Source: Pseudanabaena sp. ABRG5-3 (GTDB lineage Bacteria; Cyanobacteriota; Cyanobacteriia; Pseudanabaenales; Pseudanabaenaceae). From it: a stretch of 64,000 bases of DNA. A model generated the notes under the pieces. It did not search any database and was not told where the DNA came from. It worked only from the letters and a program-made list of their open reading frames with translations. The stretch lies in the NCBI RefSeq assembly GCF_003967015.1, contig NZ_AP017560.1, forward strand, positions 2,728,001-2,792,000, in the 5' to 3' direction. Below, piece after piece: positions 1-10,300 of the stretch. Each line of letters begins with the position of its first letter. Within the stretch, counting starts at the first letter, position 1. The translations under genes were made by a program, and so were the position numbers.

Positions 1-109
1 TGATGCTTTGCGAGTTACTTCCAAATCAAAAGATGAACTTCAAGAAATCATCCAACTAGTAAAAGGCGAAGACTTTCCCCTCGCTCTCCAATTCACAAAC
101 TACCGTTAA
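1..109 (+). CDS. YajQ family nucleotide-binding protein, 3' end only
   Basis: The window opens inside a gene. The frame starting at base 2 gives 35 residues ending LQFTNYR before a TAA at 107-109. The stretch beginning [13 protein letters not shown] and ending [11 protein letters not shown] is the usual C-terminus of YajQ/UPF0234 proteins, small two-domain proteins reported to bind nucleotides, including cyclic di-GMP in some bacteria. The stop is followed at once by a bidirectional hairpin terminator. The start and most of the gene lie outside the window. Confidence 0.8.
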   Translation, partial: DALRVTSKSKDELQEIIQLVKGEDFPLALQFTNYR

Positions 110-110
110 T

Positions 111-139
111 AAAAAAGCGGCGCGAAGCGCCGCTTTTTT
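111..139. terminator. Bidirectional intrinsic terminator
   Basis: A run of six A, a GC-rich stem (GCGGCGC/GCGCCGC) with loop GAA, then a T run. It lies between the convergent YajQ gene and the DUF4079 gene and can serve both. Confidence 0.85.
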
Positions 140-140
140 A

Positions 141-623
141 TTATGAAGCTTTAGACATTTGTTCGAGAATTCTCTGGACAATTTCAAAGCCTGTTAGGGT
201 TTGCCATACAAAAATGCCGACTAATACGGTGTTAACCGCGATATGAGTACTCCGCGCCCATTCCTTGCCCTGTTGCAGTATAGGTGCTAATGCCGCCGAT
301 AGAGCCGCTAAGAAAGTTAATCCTAAGCCAGCAATCAAATGCGCTCCTACAAACAGCTTGCCATTGTTGTTGTAAGTTACAGCCATACCACCGATCGCAC
401 CTGCCACCATTAACAATAAAAATACCGAACCTAGATTGTGATGGAGGAGATTATATTTTTTGGAGATTAGCGCTTTTTTCTCTTCACCCTCAGTGCTACG
501 AATTCTGCGGTATTGCCACCCAACATAACCTGCATACAATGCCAAAATTAGGGTCAGGGTCATGAGAATGGGGTGAGCAAAAGTCACCAATGTTTTAAGT
601 GGTTCGGGAATTGCAATAATCAT
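141..623 (-). CDS. DUF4079 family membrane protein
   Basis: This 160-residue protein has four predicted membrane helices, at about residues 14-35, 61-83, 92-115 and 127-147, with histidines at helix ends (HHN near 61, HIAVN near 127). The pattern fits the cyanobacterial and plastid DUF4079 family, whose biochemical role is not established; the paired histidines recall b-type cytochrome architecture, but heme binding is only an inference. It starts at ATG (621-623) and ends against the terminator it shares with the YajQ gene. No neighbour suggests an operon. Confidence 0.7.
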   Translation of the reverse strand: MIIAIPEPLKTLVTFAHPILMTLTLILALYAGYVGWQYRRIRSTEGEEKKALISKKYNLLHHNLGSVFLLLMVAGAIGGMAVTYNNNGKLFVGAHLIAGLGLTFLAALSAALAPILQQGKEWARSTHIAVNTVLVGIFVWQTLTGFEIVQRILEQMSKAS

Positions 624-788
624 AAACTCGGCGGGGTATCTATTAGAGTGAGCAGTGTAAAGATTTTGTCGTAAATCTTATCTAATCGTTAATAATTTTA
701 ATACATGCTTGAATCATAAAGCCGTGCTTTGCATGGCAAAACTGAAAATCAGTGTATTCTGTAGATGTACTGATTGTGGATGTACTGA

Positions 789-1280
789 TTATTGTGGGGT
801 GATCGCTTCCCAATCTCGAAAAGTTGCAGCTTGTCCCCAGAGTTTCCCCTCTTGATCGACCACATTCCAGATAATTGCTTGATTAATATAAAAGCGATCG
901 CCATTACTCGCAATCCGAATACCGCGATACTTGCTGATATAGCCCTGATATTTTGCCTGTGCTAGGAGTTTTTCCCTTTCGCTACGTTCAATCGGTTCAG
1001 CCGTATAGCGCGAGGGCGTAGATATGAAAGTTTGCCAATCCATTTTCCAGAGATCGAGAGCCTTTTGATTTCCATAGTTCAGAACTGGATCGGCTTGAGT
1101 ACCGTGAGAAACTACTATAAAATCGGCATTAAACAGTAAATTTGCGACTTCTATTGGTGAATTATTGCTAGATGTGATGATTAATGGGTTTCCAGTCCAA
1201 TGCTGAAAGCTATAGCAGAGACGCTGAATATGTTGCACTAGTTCAGGTTGTAACCAAGGCTGAGATTTATCTAAATTCAC
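789..1280 (-). CDS. MEKHLA domain protein
   Basis: A soluble 163-residue protein that is essentially one MEKHLA domain, a PAS-related fold. The motif FIVVSHGTQADPVLNYGN and the later RYTAEPIERSERE are characteristic of the stand-alone bacterial and cyanobacterial form; the same domain ends plant HD-ZIP III regulators. The predicted start is GTG at 1280. Its ligand and role are unknown, and neighbouring genes give no clue. Confidence 0.75.
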   Translation of the reverse strand: MNLDKSQPWLQPELVQHIQRLCYSFQHWTGNPLIITSSNNSPIEVANLLFNADFIVVSHGTQADPVLNYGNQKALDLWKMDWQTFISTPSRYTAEPIERSEREKLLAQAKYQGYISKYRGIRIASNGDRFYINQAIIWNVVDQEGKLWGQAATFRDWEAITPQ

Positions 1281-1387
1281 GATTTATCTGAAAGCAATCT
1301 GCATCAAGCTTACGACAAATTACACTTACAGCAAATTACAACTTGTAATACAACTCATATAGCATTTACCAGTCTAGTGGAATACGG

Positions 1388-1420
1388 TTTGGTGTCCCCG
1401 CCTTCGGCGGGGACACCAAA
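1388..1420. repeat. Perfect GC-rich palindrome
   Basis: Two 15-base perfect arms (TTTGGTGTCCCCGCC and its complement) around a TTC loop. It lies between two divergent genes, so it does not terminate either one. It belongs to the many intergenic palindromes in this window. Confidence 0.8.
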
Positions 1421-1449
1421 CTCTGTACCTCACTTGATTGAAAAGCTCT

Positions 1450-1548
1450 AAGTAGTTGGGTGCAAAATATAAAAACCCAAAACCTGTGGCGCACGCGCAG
1501 AGTGCGCTACAGGTTTTGGTTCTGTTTTTTAATTACGCCTAGCTACTT
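1450..1548. repeat. Palindromic mini-element, family A copy 1
   Basis: The ends read AAGTAGTTGGG and, on the other strand, AAGTAGCTAGGC. Inside is an imperfect stem-loop built on CCAAAACCTGTGGCGCAC. The same ends and core recur at 18574-18668, and a weaker relative lies near 39100. No coding capacity is seen, so this is a MITE-like element. It ends 10 bases before the cyclase start codon and so forms its 5' region. Confidence 0.65.
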
Positions 1549-1557
1549 ATAAAGATA

Positions 1558-2883
1558 ATGATGGACAATGCCAAAAATCATCCATCATTCCCAAAATTTG
1601 CAATAAAGTGTGTAAATAGATTGCTATTCCCTAATCTAAAAACTATGAATGCTGAGTATTTGCGGTGGCGATCACAATTTGTGCGAAAGAGATTACAGAT
1701 TGTCACCGCGATCGCGGCAGTTTGCATTTTGAGCTTTATGGCATTTGCTTTGATAGGGAATAAAGGGGATATTCCACTCAAAACTGACATTAGCCTTACT
1801 TTAGATTTGATTATTGAGACTGTGTTAATCGCAGTTTTTATATTATTGCGATCGCGCTTTGCCAATACCTATGTCTATCCTATCTTCTTCATTGTTCCGA
1901 CCCTGATTATATTGACGATGCAGATTAATGCGTCATCAGCAGGAATTATTGCGCCATTTTTCATACCTTGGGTATTGGTATTTGTTGCCCAAGCTACTCT
2001 TGTACCTGTGTGCTGGCATTTACATTTAGCTATACAGCTATTTACCTTTGTTAACTACTTTTTGATTAGTAACTACTTTGGCTATAGTGTGAGCGATATT
2101 TTTGGACTGAGCAATCGCCTCACCTTAGGGAAATTGATATTACCAATTTCTCTGATATTCATGTTTATTGGCTGGATTTGTATCATGGGGGATTTATCAG
2201 TCTATTTATACGAACGTTTACAACAGAGTGAATTCCTCGCTAAGAAGGAATTAGAAGAACAGAAAGAACGCTCGGAACGTTTACTACTCAATGTTCTGCC
2301 GCAGTCGATCGCCGATCGCTTAAAACTAGAATCTGATCTCATCGCTGACAACTTTCAAGAAGTAAGCGTCTTATTTGCTGATATCGTCGGATTTACAGTA
2401 CTTTCTAGCCAAATACCTCCTGAAGAAGTCGTAGGTTTTCTCAATCAAATCTTTTCTCGCTTTGATCGTCTTGCCGAGCAATATGGATTAGAAAAAATCA
2501 AAACTATCGGCGATGCCTATATGGCAGTGGCAGGATTGCCTTTTGCTCAGGATAATCACGCTCAAGCAGCAATCGAAATGGCGATCGCCATGCAAAAGGA
2601 ATTAACACTTTTCAATCAAGAATGTCAACAAAATCTCAAAATCCGCATTGGTATTAGCTCAGGACCAGTTGTAGCTGGTGTAATTGGCATCAAGAAATTT
2701 ACTTACGATCTTTGGGGTGATACCGTCAATACCGCAAGCCGCATGGAATCTCACGGGATTGCAGGCTGCATTCAAGTTTCTGAAAGTACCTATCAATATT
2801 TACGCGATCACTATCATTTTGAAGTCCGCGATCGGGTTGTTATCAAAGGAAAAGGGGAAATGACTACCTACGTTTTAAAATGA
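1558..2883 (+). CDS. Membrane-anchored class III adenylate cyclase
   Basis: The 441-residue protein has a long N-terminal membrane region (about 40-230, roughly six hydrophobic helices), a short charged linker with LLLNVLPQSIADRL, and a C-terminal class III cyclase domain (about 265-440). The two metal-binding aspartates are D275 (FADIVGF) and D319 (KTIGDAYM). K315 and the Asp of DLWGD are the usual adenine-selecting pair, so cAMP is the likely product rather than cGMP. Arg in NTASRME is present. The predicted start is the first of two ATGs at 1558. No clear Shine-Dalgarno is visible because a palindromic element abuts the start. Confidence 0.88.
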   Translation: MMDNAKNHPSFPKFAIKCVNRLLFPNLKTMNAEYLRWRSQFVRKRLQIVTAIAAVCILSFMAFALIGNKGDIPLKTDISLTLDLIIETVLIAVFILLRSRFANTYVYPIFFIVPTLIILTMQINASSAGIIAPFFIPWVLVFVAQATLVPVCWHLHLAIQLFTFVNYFLISNYFGYSVSDIFGLSNRLTLGKLILPISLIFMFIGWICIMGDLSVYLYERLQQSEFLAKKELEEQKERSERLLLNVLPQSIADRLKLESDLIADNFQEVSVLFADIVGFTVLSSQIPPEEVVGFLNQIFSRFDRLAEQYGLEKIKTIGDAYMAVAGLPFAQDNHAQAAIEMAIAMQKELTLFNQECQQNLKIRIGISSGPVVAGVIGIKKFTYDLWGDTVNTASRMESHGIAGCIQVSESTYQYLRDHYHFEVRDRVVIKGKGEMTTYVLK

Positions 2884-3035
2884 TGGAAAATGGTAAAAAT
2901 TACCAAGCGATTCGTCTCATTTTTCGCTTTCAATGAGATATTACATTTGGTTTGCCAATGAGTCCGAAAATATGGCAAATTAGAGGATCAAATCAGAATT
3001 GTAAACTACCATAGCGATAAACGAAGTTAAACTTA

Positions 3036-4019
3036 ATGACATTAAAAGTTGGAATTTTAGGATTTGGTGGATTAGGTCAGGCGGCAGCAAAGTTGCTCAG
3101 CGCTAAGCAGGAAATGCAACTAGTCGTAGCAGCAGACAAAGAAGGCTTTGCCTATGACCCACAGGGGCTAGATGCTAACAAGGCGATCGCCACTTACCAA
3201 AACCAAGGCTCACTGGGCTATCTCGAAGGATTAGGCACTCTTACCCAAGACAGTATTGCTAAAGCGATCGCTACAGCAAAAGATGTCGATGGCTATTTCT
3301 TAGCATTGCCCAACCTACCCAATACCTTCATGGCAAGCGTTGCCAAGCAATTCATCGCATCAGGTTGGAAAGGGGTGCTAGTCGATGCCATCAAGCGTAC
3401 CAGTGCCGTTGAACAAATGATTGCCCTTGCCCCAGAACTGGAAGCCGCAGGGATTACTTATATGTCTGGCTGTGGTGCAACCCCCGGTTTATTGACTGCT
3501 GCTGCTGCGATCGCGGCTCAAAGTTTTGCAGAAGTCCACAAGGTTGAAATCACCTTCGGAGTCGGTATTGCTAACTGGAATGCCTACCGCGCCACCATCC
3601 GCGAAGATATTGCCCATATGTCTGGCTATACCGTTGATATTGCCCAAGCAATGACTGACGAGGAAGTAGAAGCACTGCTCGAAAAGACCAATGGCTTAAT
3701 CTCGCTGGAAAATATGGAACATGCCGATGACATCATGCTAGAGCGTGTCGGTATTTGCGATCGCGATCGCGTCACCGTTGGCGGCGTAGTTGATACCCGC
3801 AATCCTAAGAAGCCCCTCAGTACGAATATGAAGCTGACAGGTCGCACCTTTGAGGGCAAAATCTCCACTCATACCTTCACCCTTGGTGATGAAACCAGCA
3901 TGGCAGCAAATGTATGTGGTCCTGCGTTTGGCTATCTCAAGGCTGGAACACAATTTCACCAACGCGGTATTTACGGTCTGATGACTGCTGCTGAAGTGAT
4001 GCCTGCCTTCGTTCGTTAA
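3036..4019 (+). CDS. Saccharopine dehydrogenase-like oxidoreductase
   Basis: A 327-residue protein opening with a Rossmann motif, [17 protein letters not shown], then a second domain with [18 protein letters not shown]. The layout matches NAD(P)-dependent oxidoreductases that cyanobacterial annotations call saccharopine dehydrogenase-like; the substrate is not known. It stands alone between the cyclase and a terminator shared with the convergent serpin gene. Confidence 0.6.
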   Translation: MTLKVGILGFGGLGQAAAKLLSAKQEMQLVVAADKEGFAYDPQGLDANKAIATYQNQGSLGYLEGLGTLTQDSIAKAIATAKDVDGYFLALPNLPNTFMASVAKQFIASGWKGVLVDAIKRTSAVEQMIALAPELEAAGITYMSGCGATPGLLTAAAAIAAQSFAEVHKVEITFGVGIANWNAYRATIREDIAHMSGYTVDIAQAMTDEEVEALLEKTNGLISLENMEHADDIMLERVGICDRDRVTVGGVVDTRNPKKPLSTNMKLTGRTFEGKISTHTFTLGDETSMAANVCGPAFGYLKAGTQFHQRGIYGLMTAAEVMPAFVR

Positions 4020-4022
4020 AAT

Positions 4023-4057
4023 AAAAGAGAAGCCGTGCTTTGCACGGCTTCTCTTTT
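4023..4057. terminator. Bidirectional intrinsic terminator
   Basis: Perfect 16-base arms (AAAAGAGAAGCCGTGC) with loop TTT; T-rich on both strands. It separates the oxidoreductase from the convergent serpin gene and overlaps the serpin stop codon. Confidence 0.85.
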
Positions 4058-5375
4058 ACGATGGATTTTGAATTGCACCCATAAATAGAATTGTGCCAGT
4101 TTGCCGATCGCTAATTGCGAAGAAAAATGGGCGATCAACAATCATTTGAAATGGAGGTTCTTCATTGGGTATGGCTGAAGTTACGCGCATCTCAACAGAA
4201 GTAACTGCCGCCGCCTCTGTACCTTCTTCATTGACATCAACAAAGGTTTTATGCTTGACATCACTGATATAAGCCTTAGTAGTTGCGAGATCACGAAAAT
4301 CGGCTTTACTGGGATTAAAGGCGATCGCCATACCTAGATTCTGCAAAGTTTCTTTGAGACTAGTCTCATATTCCACTTTAAAGCGCGGTAGTTGAATAGA
4401 TCCAGTTTTGCGGGTGAATTTGGTTGACCATTCTTGCCAATTCTTAGAATTGAGTTGCTGCTGGAATTCTCCTAAATTAGATTTTGGTTTGGGTAGGAAA
4501 ATCTCCATGCTGAAACGTCCAGAGCCATAGGGAAGACTAATTGCTTGAAAGGTTGGTGCATCGTAGTAGCGATATTCTCCCGATCGCGTCATAGCAGGAT
4601 GCTGGATTTTTGTACCATCGATAAGCGTAAAGGGTTGCGGTTTAGTAAGAGATTTGTCAAAGGGAGCTTCCCATTTACCTTTAAAGTACACAGCATTAAT
4701 CAAAAATAGTAAATTATCGGAATTAATGCGATCAACAATTTTCTCGATTTTAGCTTTGGTTTGCTGCTTCACCCAAGCATTAATCATATTGACAGAATTA
4801 GAATCGCTGAAGTCAAGATTAGTAATTTCTGCTTGATAGAACTCCTTCACTTTATTTAAGAAATTTTGTTCTAAAGCAATATCCTTCCGCGCCCAGAGCG
4901 AATTGGCAATATTTAACTCAACGTTTTTATCGCCATTCGCTAACAATTGCTGAATGTTTCGATTAAAGACATTTACATCATTGATTTCAATGCCTTGCAA
5001 ATCTAAGGCTTTGGCGATCGCCTGTTGAGTTTCGCCACTCGCACCGTTATAGGTCATCGATAGGGCGATCGCTACACTCGATGGTGATATGAAAATATTT
5101 TTATTAGGATCTTGTTTGGCAATCTGCTCAAACAGATTAAATCCAAAGCTAGTACTTGCCTTAACTAATCGTTCATCCAGTTTTACCTTGAGATTATTGG
5201 TGCGATTGTTAGTAAGATTACTGCTGATTGGTGTGGGCGCTATAGCGGTATTAGTGGGGGCTGGACTGACTGTGCTAATTAGCGAAGCTTGAGAATTAGG
5301 AGTATCTGAGATTGTACATCCCATCAAAACTATAGCTAACAGACTAATCATCGTAGCGCGATTGTAAGCTTTCAT
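4056..5375 (-). CDS. Serpin family lipoprotein
   Basis: A 439-residue serpin with a lipoprotein signal (lipobox LMGC near residue 20) and a Pro/Thr-rich linker to about residue 60. The serpin fold follows, with the family signature near DRPFFFAI. The reactive-loop hinge EEGTEAAA (383-390) has the small residues required for loop insertion, so it should be an inhibitory serpin. Counting 14 residues on from the hinge Gly places P1-P1' at Thr399-Ser400, which does not favour trypsin-like targets; loop length makes this uncertain. The lipobox suggests an envelope-anchored inhibitor. It is monocistronic, ending in a terminator. Confidence 0.92.
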   Translation of the reverse strand: MKAYNRATMISLLAIVLMGCTISDTPNSQASLISTVSPAPTNTAIAPTPISSNLTNNRTNNLKVKLDERLVKASTSFGFNLFEQIAKQDPNKNIFISPSSVAIALSMTYNGASGETQQAIAKALDLQGIEINDVNVFNRNIQQLLANGDKNVELNIANSLWARKDIALEQNFLNKVKEFYQAEITNLDFSDSNSVNMINAWVKQQTKAKIEKIVDRINSDNLLFLINAVYFKGKWEAPFDKSLTKPQPFTLIDGTKIQHPAMTRSGEYRYYDAPTFQAISLPYGSGRFSMEIFLPKPKSNLGEFQQQLNSKNWQEWSTKFTRKTGSIQLPRFKVEYETSLKETLQNLGMAIAFNPSKADFRDLATTKAYISDVKHKTFVDVNEEGTEAAAVTSVEMRVTSAIPNEEPPFQMIVDRPFFFAISDRQTGTILFMGAIQNPS

Positions 5376-5535
5376 AATGCTAATTTCTAAACCTCTAGAT
5401 TGCTACATTTTTAGCTTAGGACATGATTTGCGATCGCCTATCACCGTTACATTTTCTGTAACTTAAAAAATTCGTGCTGCAATTCCAAAGAAAAGCTTTA
5501 TCCTAGAAAGTCTGCCAATAGCATCATCTGCGTGC

Positions 5536-6666
5536 ATGTATCTCAAATCTCTCCACATCAAGCAGTTTCGCAACTATATCGATCAAGAAGTGATCTTCAC
5601 TGCGCCGAAAACAGTCATAGTCGGTAACAATGCTCAAGGTAAATCGAACTTGCTCGAAGCAGTTTTGCTATTAGCAACCTTGCGATCGCACCGTGTGAGT
5701 AAAGATCGGGACTTAGTACGCAATGGGGAAGCGATCGCCGAAATTATGGCACTTTGTCAGCGATCGCGATCGCCCGAAAGCTATCCTGTGGAATTGGGAA
5801 TGCGAATGCGATCCAGTGGTAAACGCACCTTAACTGTAAATGGAGTAAATCAGGCAAGGCATTTGGACTTTTTAGGTAATCTCAATGCCGTCATGTTTTC
5901 CAGTCTAGATCTTGACTTAGTGCGCGGAAGCCCTGAAAGTCGGCGCAATTGGTTGGATACAGTGTTAATTCAATTAGAACCAATTTATATCAATCTCTTA
6001 CAGCAATATAATCAAGTTTTACGACAACGGAATGCTTTGCTAAAGTCTATTAAACAGGGACAAACTAACTATGAGCCGCAGCAAATGGCGCTATGGGATG
6101 CTCAGTTAGTAACTGCGGGGACAAGACTGATTAGAAGGCGATCGCGTTTACTAGAGAGATTAACACCGATTGCTAGACATTGGCATCAAGCCATTAGCGG
6201 TGGTAGTGAATATTTAGAAATCACCTATGTTCCCAAGTTTTCCTTTGCACCAACGGATACGGTTGAAAATATTCATCAAGCTTTTTTTGAGACACTTTTG
6301 CAAAAAGCAATTGTTGAACAACATCAAGGTGCTAGCTTAGTTGGTCCCCATCGTGATGAAGTAGTATTGACGATTAATAATACTCCTGCCCGTGAATATG
6401 GGTCTCAGGGACAACAACGCACTTTAGTACTTGCTTTAAAACTGGCGGAGTTAGAGTTGCTCGAATCAGTAATTGGAGAGCCGCCACTATTATTATTAGA
6501 TGACGTACTAGCTGAACTTGATCTACAAAGACAAGATCATCTATTAAATGCAATTGGCGATCGCGTCCAAACAATAATTACCACAACTCATTTAGGATCG
6601 TTTGATGCTCAATGGCTAAACTCCGCCCGAATTTTTCAAGTAGAAAGCGGTAAAATTTCATCTTAA
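5536..6666 (+). CDS. recF: DNA replication and repair protein RecF
   Basis: This is a 376-residue SMC-like ATPase that binds gapped DNA and helps load RecA in RecFOR repair. The Walker A is VGNNAQGKS (residues 29-37), the ABC signature region reads SQGQQRTLVLALKLAE, and Walker B is LLLLDDVLAELD. Length and the start MYLKSLHIKQFRNY are normal for the family. It is not next to dnaA or dnaN here, as is common in cyanobacteria. Confidence 0.96.
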   Translation: MYLKSLHIKQFRNYIDQEVIFTAPKTVIVGNNAQGKSNLLEAVLLLATLRSHRVSKDRDLVRNGEAIAEIMALCQRSRSPESYPVELGMRMRSSGKRTLTVNGVNQARHLDFLGNLNAVMFSSLDLDLVRGSPESRRNWLDTVLIQLEPIYINLLQQYNQVLRQRNALLKSIKQGQTNYEPQQMALWDAQLVTAGTRLIRRRSRLLERLTPIARHWHQAISGGSEYLEITYVPKFSFAPTDTVENIHQAFFETLLQKAIVEQHQGASLVGPHRDEVVLTINNTPAREYGSQGQQRTLVLALKLAELELLESVIGEPPLLLLDDVLAELDLQRQDHLLNAIGDRVQTIITTTHLGSFDAQWLNSARIFQVESGKISS

Positions 6667-6710
6667 AAAACAAAAAACAAGCTTGCATTGCAAGCTTGTT
6701 TTTTGTTTTT
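6666..6710. terminator. Bidirectional intrinsic terminator
   Basis: Perfect 21-base arms (AAAAACAAAAAACAAGCTTGC) around loop ATT, between convergent recF and the cyAbrB gene. Confidence 0.88.
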
Positions 6711-7089
6711 ATTCTTCGTCGTCAGCACCAACTTGACGTAGGTGAATATGTTTACGACCAAGACGAATTTCTAACTCGTCACCAGCTTTTAAACCCATCA
6801 GTTGTGTATAAGCTGAGCCAATTAGTAGGTTGCCATTTTTCTGTACACTAACGCGGTAACTAGCACTACGTCCACCTTTGCCACTACCTTTAGCTTCAAG
6901 CTCAACCCCATCTGCTTCCATCAAAGCATTATAAAATTTCATCAAGTTAACGCGAGCTTGATTGTTTTTAGTGATGGTTGCGTATCCGCAGGCTTTAGCT
7001 TTTTCTTCTTTTGACAGATGCTCTAGTTCTTTGACTTTTTGTAGTAATGCTTCGCCAGAGAGTTGGACAGGTTGCTTAACTTTTGCCAT
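6709..7089 (-). CDS. cyAbrB-type transcriptional regulator (first of two)
   Basis: A 126-residue protein of the cyanobacterial AbrB family, in which the AbrB DNA-binding fold is at the C-terminus (SYRVSVQKNGNLLIGS to GRKHIHLRQ) after a helical N-terminal part with KACGYATITKNN. Family members regulate nitrogen and carbon genes globally and, in some species, hydrogenase. A paralogue is at 38038-38430. Which of cyAbrB1 or cyAbrB2 this is cannot be settled by eye; the ending QVGADDEE suggests the cyAbrB2 side. Confidence 0.88.
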   Translation of the reverse strand: MAKVKQPVQLSGEALLQKVKELEHLSKEEKAKACGYATITKNNQARVNLMKFYNALMEADGVELEAKGSGKGGRSASYRVSVQKNGNLLIGSAYTQLMGLKAGDELEIRLGRKHIHLRQVGADDEE

Positions 7090-7341
7090 TGGTTTCTAAC
7101 AGTTTTATATCTAATAATTGTATTTCAGTATCTAAGATAAATGTACTATTCGTCAAATTTTTTAGATAAACTTGCAACCTATTTATTTTTACTTGATCAA
7201 TAACTATCATCTATTTCTGATTACCTATAGTGATCGCTGATAAAGCATTATTCCTGATTAACCTATTTTAATCGAATTTAAGCTTTTAGACGATAACTTA
7301 GTTGTAGGATATTTATTAAAATAGAAATATTTTTAACAATT

Positions 7342-10300
7342 TCATCCCACTAATTGAACGGTTGAGCCTTCATCATTTTTAGATACTTCGATGAGTGTAT
7401 TAAATGCTTCCTTCATTTGGGGCATATGAGTAATTACAAGAATACATTCAAAATCTGGCGCGATCGCATTAATGGCACTGACAAGGCGATCGCATCCTAA
7501 TTGGTCTTGACTGCCAAAGCCTTCATCAATAATTAGGGTTTGGAGAGTGCTGCCTTTGCGCTGAGCAAGCACGCGGGAGAGGGCAAGTCGCACTGCAAAA
7601 TTAATTCTGAAGGCTTCACCACCTGAATAGGTTTCGTAGGGTCTTGTTCCTTTGGTATCAGCTATTTCAATATCGAGAGTTTCGATAATGCGATCGCTTT
7701 TTTTGCCAGATTTTTGGGTAATGAAGCGGACATTTAATTGGCGATCGCTAAGTTGGGCGAGAATTTGATTGGCTTCCACTTCGATTTGGGGTAAGACATT
7801 TTCGAGCATCAGTGCTTGAATGCCATTTTTACCAAAGGCTTGATGTAACTCGGTGTGAATACGTTGACGATGACGGGCTAGTTCAATTTGAGCGAGGGTT
7901 TCCTGTTCCCGTTGGCGACTTTGTTCTAGTTGTTGTTGGGCTTGCTGAAGGCTACCGATTTGGGCGAGGAGTATATCCATTTGCGATCGCCAGTTTTGCA
8001 GATTTTGGCGCAAAGCATTTATTTCCTGAGCATGATCACCTTGCAAAGCTTGAACTTGAGCCTGTAATTCTGAGATTTGTGTCGTGATAGTTTGCAATTC
8101 CTGCTGATGGGTGTTTTGGGCTTGTTGCAAATGGTTCACCTGTTGCTGGAGTTCGGGATATTCCTGTTCGGCACGGGTGAGGTCTTGATAACGCAGAAGT
8201 GATGGCGTAAGTTCTTGTTTTTGAGCGCGAAGTTGTTGATGGTAGTCAGGATCGTAGCCTAGCTGTGTGAGAGCGCGATCGCATTGTTCGAGTTCATGTT
8301 GCACTTCTAGATCGATCAGATTTTTAGTTAAGCGTTCCTGTAGTTGATTGATTTTGGTTTGCAGATCAGGAATTTTCTGTGAGAGATTATCCGCTTGACG
8401 TTGAGCATTTTTTAATTCCGATTGTTTAACCTCTGCCCAGCGCCAACGTTCCACATCACCACGAGCGAGAGCATGATTTTTTTCATCATAGGCAAATTTA
8501 TGAATATTTTTATCAATGAGTTCCATTTCCTCCCAAGCTTCACGCATATAGTTTTGATTTTGTAAGCAATCATTTAATGCCGCAATTTCTAGATCAATCT
8601 GCCCTAGCCTTTGCTTTGCCTCGGCGATCGCCTTGAGTCTTTCCTGCAAAGTTCCCTTACGCTGAATCAAATCATTAAGCGGTGCAAGCTCCTTTTTTAA
8701 AACACGATATTCTTCTCGCAATACTTCAATTTCACAATTAGAGGCAGCCTGTTGTTCTTTCACCACCCAAATATCTGCTTGCAGGTCGCGAGATTCCTGT
8801 TTGTGTTTTTTCTGGACTAATTGCCAATGGTCGGCATCGAGGGGGCGATCGCACAGTGGACAAGGCGCATTTGGCACAGTTAGCTGCCGCATTTTCGATT
8901 CTAATTTATGAAAAGCCGCTTCACTATCTGCCAATCTTGTTTTTAATCTTTCCAAAAAATCTCGCCTTTCTAACCCCTTTTCATGGACACGCTGTTGATA
9001 AACTTGTTTTTTTTGTAATGATTCAATCTGGCGATCTAGCTCTTGAGCATTGATCAGCAATTGATCGTGATTCTTTACTTGCAAATACAACTGTTCTCTT
9101 TTGGCAATTAGTTCTTCGAGTTTTGCCGAGAGTTTAGTTTGCTCTCGTTCCAATTGATGCTTCAAGACCTGATGACGATGAATTAGCGGGGTAGATTGCG
9201 CATGGAGACGATCAAATTCCTGCAAGACTGCCCTTGCCTTGTGTAATTCGGCGATCGCTGCTTCAATTTCGGAGCCTCGATTGAGAATGACCTTTAACTC
9301 AGTTTCCTGCTGTACCAATGACTCTAACTGCGCTTGATAATGGCGTAATTGCCCCTTGAGTTCGCTTTGCAAGCTCGTAAGCTTATGACTAAATTCTCCT
9401 CGACGATCACTAAGTTGTTGATATTTTTGCAACTTGCATTCTAGTTCAGACTCCTGCGTAGATAGCAATTGATAACGTTCATAATCTTGCAAAATTTGCG
9501 ATCGCTGGGCGAGGCTAGCCTCTAATTGCTGTAATTGCTTTTGTAGGTTCGTTAGTTGTCGTGAGCCTTGAGCAAGATTTCCTGTAATTGAATTATGTTG
9601 TTGCTGCTGCCAAGTTAATTGCTGCGATACATGTTGATATTGCTTTTGTAAATCTTCCACAACTTGCAATCGGGCGCGATCGCGACTTTCCCATACTTGC
9701 AAATCCGTTAACTGCGATCGCAAAGCTTCTAACTGCGGTGCAATCTCTTCGCCCGCTTGAATCTGCTCCCGTAAATGTAACAATAAATTCTCTAAAACCG
9801 CCGATTCTGCCTTGCTAGTCCTTGCAATATCCTTGGCCCGTTCCGCCAACTCGTCATACTGCGACAAAGCCAGCATATCCGCCAGAATCTGTTTGCGATC
9901 ACTCGGACGCTTCAGCATAAATTCATCAGCACGACCTTGACGTAAATATGCCGAATTAACAAAGGTTTCATAATCCATCTTTAGGTGCGCAATGATGGTC
10001 TGCTGGGTTGATCGCACCTTGCGCTCGGTGAGGGATTTAAATTTTCCTTCACTCTGCACCTGAAATTCTAGAGAGGTTGAACTATTGCGCGATCGCGTTC
10101 TGATCACCCGATAGACTTCACCACCTGCGATAAAAGTGAAATCCACTTGAGTTTCTTTGGAACCAACATGAATGACATCATCTTCACTCGCTGCTCTACT
10201 TATTCCCCACAAAGCCCAAGAAATTGCTTCTAATAATGAGGATTTCCCCGCTCCATTTGCGCCACAAATACAAGCAACATGTAGCCCACTAAAATCTAAG

